49,988 nt of DNA from Spartobacteria bacterium. GTDB lineage: Bacteria; Verrucomicrobiota; Kiritimatiellia; RZYC01. This document shows, piece after piece, positions 1 through 9,800 of this stretch. The stretch's first letter is position 1; each line of letters starts with the position of its first letter. The notes beneath the pieces were generated by a model, which saw only the letters and a list, made by a program, of their open reading frames with translations, did not search any database and had not been told where the DNA came from. The DNA lies in the NCBI GenBank assembly GCA_009929845.1, contig RZZM01000003.1, positions 1-49,988 of the forward strand, read 5' to 3'. Position numbers and translations under genes: made by a program.

Positions 1-363
1 TGGGGGTCAAGATGATGTAGCCAGTCATTTTTAGATCGAATTTCGACGTTATTACTTGCATATAAGGGAGATACACAAGACCGCTAAAAGAATGTCCGTC
101 AAAAATGTCCAATTTTTGGCAATTTTTCGGCTTTTTTCGCCGAAATCGGCTGTTTTCAGGCATTTTAGGCGCGAAGCAGGCGCGGCTCGCCGTGCGCGGC
201 AGGCTAAAGCCTGGACAACGAGCCTCTTTCCCCCGAGGGAATTTTACGCTGTTCGTCGTCGCTCGCCGATCCTAATCGAGCGTTCCCATCCCCAATCCCC
301 GCGGTGCAGCCTCCGGCAAGATATGCGAACAAAAGAGTGCGATTAAGATCAGCGAAAACGGCT

Positions 364-476
364 CACCTAACCACCTACAACCTAACCACCTACCACCTAA
401 CAACCTAATCACCTACCACCTAACAACCTACCACCTAATCACCTAACCACCTAACCACCTAACCACCTAACCACCT
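364..476. repeat. Degenerate short tandem repeat, unit about CCACCTAA (TTAGGTGG on the other strand)
   Basis: Direct reading: acctaaccacctacaacctaaccacctaccacctaacaacct... ending in several uninterrupted ccacctaa copies; 7-8 bp period over about 113 bp. Confidence 0.9.
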
Positions 477-480
477 GTCA

Positions 481-804
481 TCAATTGACTTTCAGGCGGA
501 AGTAGCGGGTGGGGCCGTCCTGTTTCGGGGTGGTGAATTCCATTTGTCCGTCGTTGCCGGGCAGGTTGACGGCGCCTTCAAGGGGGCGCCATTCGCCGGT
601 GAGTGATTCGGAGGCATAGATGGTATAGGTTTGGTCCACGTCGGAATTCCAGTACAACCGGATCGCTTCGCCGGAGTAATCGGCATAGAGTTTCACGCCA
701 TCGGGTTGGGCCACGGCGCCGGCGCCGGCAGGCGATTTTGTGCCGCATCCCGTTGCGGCCAGCATCGCGCCAAACAATATCATCAAGATAACATAACGCA
801 TCAT
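481..804 (-). CDS. Small predicted lipoprotein with a C-terminal domain resembling that of the adjacent giant protein
   Basis: MMRYVILMILFGAMLAATGCGTKSP: hydrophobic signal with lipobox LAATGC. The start at 804 (or 801) has AAGGGA upstream; the ORF track start at 825 is less likely. Confidence 0.75.
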   Translation of the reverse strand: MMRYVILMILFGAMLAATGCGTKSPAGAGAVAQPDGVKLYADYSGEAIRLYWNSDVDQTYTIYASESLTGEWRPLEGAVNLPGNDGQMEFTTPKQDGPTRYFRLKVN

Positions 805-867
805 CGGTCCCTTTCGTTTGTGCAACCGTCTCCACTGTACCCGCGGCGATGGGTGAATGCACGTTTA

Positions 868-3800
868 TTATTCCATCTCAACCAGGAACCGGAAGAAGGT
901 GCTGCGCACGGGGAGGTTGTTGGTGACCACATAGGTGTTGACCGGCGGGGTCGCGACCAGATTGGTCGCCAGATACGTATAGGGCAGCATCAGATTGGTG
1001 GTCCACTGAATGGCATAGATACGTTCATAGGCGCTGGCCCAGCTCAGGATGACGTGGTCGTCCACAGTGGGGTACAACTGTGTCACCGCGAAGCACTGGT
1101 TGGTATCGGTCGGATCGGTGCCGGAGATGTATTCCCGGTAGTCGTCCATGCCATCGCCGTCGGTGTCGGCAAGATTCGGATCAGAGCCAAACGGCTTATA
1201 GGCGTACGGGTCCAGCCCCCATCGGAATCCGCGCGCATAGGCCTCGAAGGTGTCGGAAAGTCCATCGCCGTCGGTATCCACGGAACGACTGGCCCATTCG
1301 GTGTTGCCATAGGCCCCGATATTGATCATACCGCCGTTGGGCATCGGCTCCAGATTGCTGTCGGACTGGATATATCCCGTGTCGATACACGGGCTGTTGG
1401 TCGGGAAACTCACCCAGGAGGAGGAGGCATTCTGCCAGGCGCCCGTCGGGGCGGAACTTTGCAGGTGGAAGTCGCCATTTACGGCATCCACAAACCACGG
1501 GTTTTCACTGATGCTGTGCACGTCCTGATTGGTGACCGAGACCCAGTTGGTCAACGACGGATATTCCGGGGCGATCCCGCCCGCGTTCGGGAAGGCATAC
1601 AGGTCATTATAATCGCCATGATAATAATTGACCGTATTCGAAGCGAAGCAATAGACATGCTCGCGGCCCGTGTGTCCCGGCACGATCTCGGCAATGACAA
1701 TCGAGTTATGCACCGAACCGGGACTCAGGAACCCGATCTGGTAGTTGCCTTCGATGACGCCGTTGCCGTTGTAGGCAATCGTACAGCTTTGGATGCGGTT
1801 GGAACCGGCCCCGTCGGTGCGCACACCATACAGGAGGTTCAGGAAGACCAGGCTGTGGTCAATGGCATTATCGTGCCCGTTGATGTAAACACCCGCGCCG
1901 CATTCGCGCACAGTAACATGGGCGAGGCGATTGGAGTCCGACGTCCCGAAATGAATGCCAACGTTCGCGCACTGACCGACCAAGAGGTTGCTCAGGATGC
2001 ACGATTCCACATCGGTAAAATGCAAGGCGGAGTATCCGCCGACAAACTCGATACCGTCCAGGCAAAGGTTGGCGACTTCATCGAATTCAAACCCGTAACA
2101 ATCGTTGCTGGACGCGTTACGCGTAAAGCGCGAACCATTGGTGCTGCCGATAACAAACAGCGGGTAGCCGGGCGCGCCTGAATCGTCCGCAACAAAACGC
2201 ACATTGTTGGTAAGGAGGTATTCGCCGGTATCGACAAATACCTGGTCGCCACCGCCGAAATCATATCGGTCCAGCAGCGCCTGCAACGAGCCCTGCGGGG
2301 TCTCCGCGCTGACGCCATTGTTGGTCAGACTGCCCGGGGCGAGGCAGTATACATCATTCAAGGTTTGCGTATCGTTGACAAAACACATAAAGGGATGGAG
2401 GCTGAAGGGCGCCACATTGGTGTCGGCGATGGCGTCACTTACACTTCCGGTGGTAATCAACCAGTGACAGAGCGGGCTGCCCGCGAGGTTAGTGGCCGAC
2501 CAGTCGACAAACTGCGCGCCGACCGTGATATTGGATGCGGCGGACAGCCAGGTATTGCCATCGTCGCGCGTGATCCACAGGTCAACCGGCGTCCCGGCGG
2601 ACATATTCCCGTAGTTCCATCGCAAGGCCATGTTTGTGGGCATCTCGTATATGCCGCCGTCATTGAGACTGAGAACCAGCAGCCAGGGATTGGTGCGACT
2701 CAACGAGGCCCATTCGGTCTGGCCATAGGCCCCCAGGTTGATGCGCCCGCCGTTGGGGTCCGGCTCGTTGGTGGCCAGGGTGAACACCGGCCCGGCGTCA
2801 ATACAGGGACTGTGCTCACTGAAGTTGGTGCGGGCGCCAAGAACGTTCACCCAGGTTCCACTTTCGGTGATACTGCGTAGGTGGAGGTCGCCGGCGTCGC
2901 GGTCCACAAACAGCGGATCACGGTTAAGGCTGTAGATATCCTGCGTGGTGGCCCGCTGCCAGTCGGCCAGGAAGAGCACATCATCCTTCAACAGGCCTAC
3001 CGCCCCACCCCGTCCGGTATACAGATCGTTGTAATCGCCGACATATTGATCAATGGAATGATTGATGCAATAGCCGTTGGTATCGGCGGTGGCGATGATA
3101 TTATTATAAAGCCACGCGCTGTCGCCATCCAGGCTGACCTGCGCGCCCCGGTTATCCACGAGCGTACAATTCTCGATCCAGTTCGACCCGCCATCCACGT
3201 ACAGGCCCGGGTCCGCGTTGCGCCAGAGCACATTGTTTTCGCAACGCACATTATCTGAATTCTTGATATATATACCTGAACCGGCATTGCTCCAGATCAC
3301 GCTGCGCAGGATACGCGCATGGTTGCCTTCGGTGTACACGCCAACCTTACCGTTAAACAACCGGCACGAATCCACCGCATTGGAGACCCCCTTCATATAA
3401 ACAGCCGCCTTGGCCGCCCCCGCTATTGTGACATTGGAAACCAGGCAACGGGTTGTATCCTCCATGTTGATGGCATAGTCGCCGTTGCTCATGACCATAT
3501 TCACGATCGCCACATCCCGCGCGTCATCCAACCGCAGCCCATCCTTATTGGCCGGCCACTGGAAGAAGGTCATCGGCGCCGGATTGGTATTGCCGCACAC
3601 TGTCACGTAGCCGCCGGTGCCGCCGGAGTCCTGCGCCGAAAAAATGATGGTGCTGGTCGGATTGTAATACCCGCTGTCCACGTAGACCGTGTCGCGCTCT
3701 TCCAAGTCGTTCAGGTCCAGGAGGTCCTGCAGGCGCAGGGCCGGGGCGGAGGCGCGAATGCCCCGGTTGGTGACATGGCCGGGGGCGGTACAGAAGACAT

Positions 3801-6800
3801 CGCCCACCGTATTGGTGTCATTCACATAAAAGGCCTCCGGATTAACGGTAAAGACCCGGTCCACCACATCGGTCCAGGTCGAAGCCACCACCCGCCAGAG
3901 CATATCAATACAGGAATTGGTGATGACCCATGTATTCGTGCCGACGCCCGCGTTCACACCGACCGCAATGGTTATCCAATCCACCCCGTTGGTCGAGTAT
4001 TCAAGATCGACCGTAGTCACCGCGCTGTCCGCCAGCCAACGCAACGTAAGCGGGTTACGATACACGCCGCCGTCATTCTGGCTGAGGGCGACCACCCGCC
4101 CGTTGGTCGAGCTGAGGGAGGCCTCGACCGTGTTGCCGTACGCCCCCAGGTTGATGCGTCCGCCATTGGGGTCCGGCTCATTGGTCATGCCGAAGGAAAA
4201 CGGCGCGCCGGCATCAATGCAGGAACTGTGTTCGACATTTGCCACCCAGCCGGTGGGCGTGTAATGCCCGCTGATACTTTGAAGGTGGTAATCGTCATTG
4301 AGCGGATCAACGAAAAGCGGTTCATGCGTGAGGCTCAACACATCCTGTGTAGTGGCGGACTGCCAGTCGGCGAGGGCGATCCGCGGATAGGTATAGAACC
4401 CGGCCAGCGCGCCATGCGCGGGATAGAGGTTGTTGTAGTTGCCCGCGTAGTCTTCCGTCAGATACATGCAGTAATTGCCGCCCCCGGACGCAGTGACAAT
4501 CGAGTAGCGCATGGCCAGGGACGCGGAATCGGCGAATACACCATACTGCTCATTGGAGACCAGGGAACAATTAATGAGCGTAACATCCCCGCCATCGGCA
4601 TGCAGCCCATGGCCCTGATTGCGCGCGACCACGCAGTTGCTCAGCGCCAGTCCATCCGTGCCGTAGGAGGCCAGGCCATGGTGGGCCGAGGCCAGGAAAC
4701 GGGACCGATAGACCGTAAGCCCGTCGGCGCGGTCCGCGAACAGGGCGTTGGAGCCACAGGCGCTTACCTGGATATCCCGCAGGGCGGTATCATCCGCGCT
4801 GGCGATCTGAAGGCCGTTGCCCGCGCAACGTTCGATCACAACCTGGGCGAGCGCATTGGAATCGCCCTCATCTATGAGCAGGCCCGCTGACAGCGCATTG
4901 CGGATGATGATATTTTCCAGCGCGCAATCGGACGCCCCGCTCAGTTCGACCCCGTGCCAGGCCCCGGTGAAGGCCAGCCAGGAGGCCTGCACATAGGCCG
5001 AAGCATTCAACATCAGACCGCGACTGTTTATGTTGGTTTGCGGATCATAAATCTGTGTCCCGCCGGCGGCCGTGTTGGTGCTGCCGACAATCCGCACCAT
5101 CCCGCTGCTGGACCCGCTATCCTCCGCGGACAGCACCCACCCGTTGGTTACCACGTAGAAGCCGGTATCGATATAGACCGTATCCCCGTAGTCCAGGTCG
5201 TACCGGTCCACAACCTCCTGCAAGGAGGGCAACGGATCATTCGAGGAGGTCCCTGTCGCGCTTTCGAGGCCGACGTTCGCGCAATAGATATCGCCCGCCG
5301 TCGCGTCATCGTTGACGTACAACAGCAACGGCCGCACATAGAACGAGCGGTCCACCACATCGGTGGCGCTCCCGGCGCTGACGCGCCAACGGGCAAACGG
5401 GCTCCCGAGGCACAGGGTGGTATCCCAGGCATACAGTTCATCCGAAGCCGGCAGGTTGGTGGCAATCACTTCCCAGTTGGCCCCGTTATCCCGCGAAAAA
5501 TCAATCTGCAACGGCGTGGAAGGAACCTGCATGCCCGAGCGCCAGCGCAGGGGCACATTGGTACCGCGGGCGGTTCCGCCATCGTTGAAACTGATCGCCA
5601 GCAACCAGTCATTCGTGTCGCTCAGCGAGGCCTCGGCCGTATTCCCATAGAGCCCGAGATTGATATACCCGCCATGGGGTGTTGGCTCGTTGGTGACAGC
5701 CCCGAAGACCGGCCCCGCGTCGATGCACGGACTGTGCTCCGCGAAGTTCGTGCGAAGGCCATCGACGCCGACCACCGTCCCGCTGGCCGTGCTGCTGCGC
5801 AGATGGAAATCCCCGAGCGCTTCGTCCACAAACCACGGCCGATGACTCAGGCTGTAGACATCCTGTGTGGTCACGCGCTGCCAATCGCACAGGTAAGGCT
5901 GCGCCTTGCCCCCCTTGGAAGCCAGCAGGCAGTTCGTTGCCGTGTAGAAATCATTGTAATCGCCGACATAGGCGTTTCCATCGTGGCGGATGGCATAGCC
6001 GTTGGTGGAGGTGTTGACCGCAATGTTGCAGCGGAAGTTTGCGCTGCCGCTTGCCAGCACGAACTGGCTGTTTGTATTGCCGGTAGCCACACAATGTTCC
6101 ACCGTGTTTGAAATGCCCTTTATCGTGAAGCCGGACTTTGTATTTCGCCAGGAAGCGCAGCGCGAAACCAGCATCCCATCCCCGTCAGCATACAACCCGT
6201 CATTGCCACTACCCATCACATCCAGCCGGCACAACTTCACCCCGTCCATGCCATTTACGTAAATCCCTTCACGCGCCGTGTTGCGCACTGTCAGGTTGGA
6301 CAACACACAGCCCACCGCATCCGCGGCATACACCCCGTACTCCGTGCCGCTAAAGCACAATTCATGCACTTCCACATACTCCGCTTCATCAATGATGAAC
6401 GCCCCCTCGACACCTGTGCCCGGAATAAACAGCGAGCCTCCAAACGCATGGTTGGCGCTCCCCTTGAACCGCACGGGGGCTTGCGCCGACCCCATATCAT
6501 TCGAGGTTACAATCACATCAACATCATGCGCATACACACCGGTATCAATAAACACTGTACCGCCCGGTTCGATATCATGAATATCCAGCAGCATGGCGAC
6601 ATCCGGCGCCGGACGATTGGTGTTGAGCCCGTCAAACAGGGCATCGCCGGCCACCGAACAGTAGATATCCCCATTGGTGGAGGCATCGTTCACATAGTAC
6701 CGCATGGGGTTGATGGCGAAGCACGCATCCGATTCATCCGTCACATTCGTGTCCGACTGCAAGGTCACCTTCCATTTGACATCCGGGTAATTGGTCAGGC

Positions 6801-9800
6801 CGGAAATATCCCATTCGTAGCTGAAATAGCCATAATCAATCAGGGTCGAAGTCAACAACGTCCAGGTGGCCCCGGCATCCAGCGAATAATGCAGGTCGAT
6901 ATACTCGCCGGAACCGGCGGCATAGGCCAGCCAGTAGAGGTCCGCCGTATGGCGCGCGACCCCGCCGTCGTTGTACGAGAGCACCGACACCCAGGAATTG
7001 GTCAGGCTCTTGGAGGCCTCGGCGGTGTTGCCGTAGGCGCCCAAATTTCGACGATCGCCGTTGGGCGACGGCTCATTCGTGGCGGAGGCAAAGGGATCAC
7101 AGGCGTCGATACATGGGCTATGCTCGGGAAACATCACCCACGTATGCGTCGCACTCACATACGTCCCCTCGACCGCCCGGCTGCGCAGATGAAAATCCCC
7201 AAGAACCTCATCAACAAAAAACGGTTCATTGGCCTGGCTGGACCAGTCCCAGCCGCCGGAGGCGCTTTGCCAATCCGACAGACAGGCCTTCGACCCCTGA
7301 TGCCACGCCACATAGGCCCCGTTGGTGTGGAACCAGTTATTGTAATTGCCCTGGTATATGCCGTTCTTGAGATACAGACCGTAGGTGTAGGGCAGCGCGG
7401 AAACGATGATGTTGTAGTAAAGGGATATCGAACCGTCCGCCAGGATAATCTGATTGCTCTGGTTGGCGGCAAACACACAGTTTTCAAAGTAATTATTGTT
7501 TCCGCTGATGTAGGCCCCCGCGCCCTCGTTGGCCCAGAAGATACTGTTGGAAACGGTATTTCCCGAAGAAGAAATCAGCGCGAGTCCGTTGGTGGTCGTC
7601 TCCTGAATACGTATGCCGAAGAACTGATTGCTCGTCGAGTTTTCCACCAGGATGCCCACGTTGGTGGTACGCTCCACGGTAATCCCGTCGAGCAGGATAT
7701 TCTCCGCGCTCTCGATATGGATACCATGCGCGCTGCCCTCGAATTTCAGATCGGAAAGCTGAATGTAATCAGCCACATCAATATGGACATGCGCCTTGAC
7801 CGTGCTCAGCGGCGACGGGTCCGCTACGAAGCGCGCCCCCACCCCGTTGGTGCTGCCCTGGATGTAGAGCAGCCCGTTGGTGGACCCCGCGTCGGCAGCC
7901 GTAAAGTGCACCGTGGCCAACGACGCGTAAAAGCCGGTGTCGACATAGACGGTGTCGTCGTATTCGAGATCGTACTCGTCCAGCACCCTTACCAATGAAT
8001 TGAGCGGAACGTTGGAAAACACGCCGGAGTTGAAAGGGCGTCCCGGACGGTTGCAGTACCGGTCATTGATCGTATAACCGTCATTGACAAACAGGGTGAA
8101 CGGGCGCAACTCGAAGGTATGGTCGATGGTGTCGTAGATATTGGGATTAGACTCCGAGCGAACGCGCCACTGGGCGATGGGACTGCCCTGGAATCCGGCG
8201 ACGGTTAATGCCGTATCCCACTGGCAGATGCCATTGGTCGCCGGGACGCCATTGGTGATAATGATTTCATCCCCGTTACCCGGCAGATAAATCAGTTGCA
8301 CGGTACCCGGCATATTGGTCACCGTGGCCCAGCGCAGGGTCACCTCGCCGCGTGCTGTGCCCCCGTCGTTGTACGTGATGGCCGTTATCCAGATATTGGT
8401 GCTTTTCGAGGCCTGCGCGGACTGGCCATAGGCCCCGATGTTGGCTACGCCGCCATTCGGCTCCGGCTCGATATTGTAGATGTCCGCCCAGGGGTCCGCC
8501 GTATCAATACAGGGACTGTGTTGCATATCCTGCACCCAGGTGTCTGCATATTCATCGTAGCGTCCTACAGTACTCATCAGGTGAAAATTCCCGGCAGCCG
8601 GATCGGCAAACAACGGTTCGTGCGCCAGGCTGGAGCCGTCCTGTCCACCCGAAGCGATATACCAGTCGCTCAGCGTGGGCCGGTTCTGCGCATTGGCGTA
8701 CCCCACATAGGCGCCGCCCTCGGTGTAGAGATCGTTATAGTCCCCCGCATAGGAATACAACCCGGCACTCTCGTAGATGCAATAGCTTCCCGCCCCCTGC
8801 GCCACCAGGATGCTGTTGAACAGCTCCAGATACCCGGAGGCAAAGTTCACCTGGTCGTCGGTATTGTACGCGATGGTGCAGAAGCTGATGCCGTTGTTGC
8901 CTGTCCCGCCGGTAATGCGCACGCCGTTGCGGTTGCTCCAGATCACACTGTGCGTCAATTGGCAGTCCCTGGACCCGTCAAACATTACGCCCGCCTCGTT
9001 CGCCGCCCGAATGGTCAGTCGGCGCAACCAACAGTTGGTGCTGTCCTCGATGTACACCCCATACGCGCTTCCCGTGAATACAATATCTGAAAGCTCGGTC
9101 CACGCGCCCCCGGAAAGATGCAACCCGTACCCCGAGGCGCGGGTGTTGACAAACAGCGTGCCCATCGCGGGCGGATTGGTGCTGCCCTGTATGGTCACAT
9201 AGCCCCCAACCTGCGACCCGCCATCTGCCGCGCTGATGACAATGTTACTCGGCGTAACATAGGTTCCGGTGTCCACATACACCACATTGCCGGGTTGCAG
9301 GTCGTGCACCTGCAGCAGGATTTCAAGGCTGGCCATCGGCTCGTCCGGGCGCAGGCCCAGGTACCTGTTGTCTCCCGTCCGCACGCAATACACGTCGTTG
9401 CTTAAACTGTCGTCATTGATGTAATAAGCGGTTGGATTGACGGCAAAGGGCTGGTCCGTCTGGTTTGACACCGTACCGACCACCACCTGCCAGAGGCAGC
9501 TTGCCGAGGTAAGCGACCCCGGGTTCCAGGCGATAGACTCGACGCCCGCCACGGCCGTGCCCACCAGTTCCCAGGTCACGCCCCCGTCGATGGAATAACG
9601 CACCGTGGCTGTATCGTTTGAATTCACATTCCCCATCGTCCACCGCAGCACGGTCGCGCCACGCACGATCCCCCCATCCCCGCAACTGAGCGTCATCAGC
9701 CAGGGGTCCGTCCGTCCTTTTGAGGCCTGGCCTGTGTTCCCGTAGGCGCCCAGGTTGCGGCGTCCGCCATTGGGCGCGGGCTCGTTGGTATACACCATAT

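Noticed and set aside
56-346. Plus-strand 96-aa ORF at the left edge
   Set aside because: Arg-rich, no SD or known family; overlaps palindromic intergenic sequence, so probably non-coding.
364-476. CRISPR array interpretation of the left-edge repeat
   Set aside because: The period is only 7-8 bp with no spacers and no cas genes nearby.
631-2181. Plus-strand 516-aa ORF (and similar long plus-strand ORFs at 3319-4890, 4954-6111, 6364-7998)
   Set aside because: They lie antisense to the giant beta-helix gene, have low-complexity His/Gly/Arg-rich composition and no family motifs; they arise from reverse reading of a GC-rich repetitive gene.
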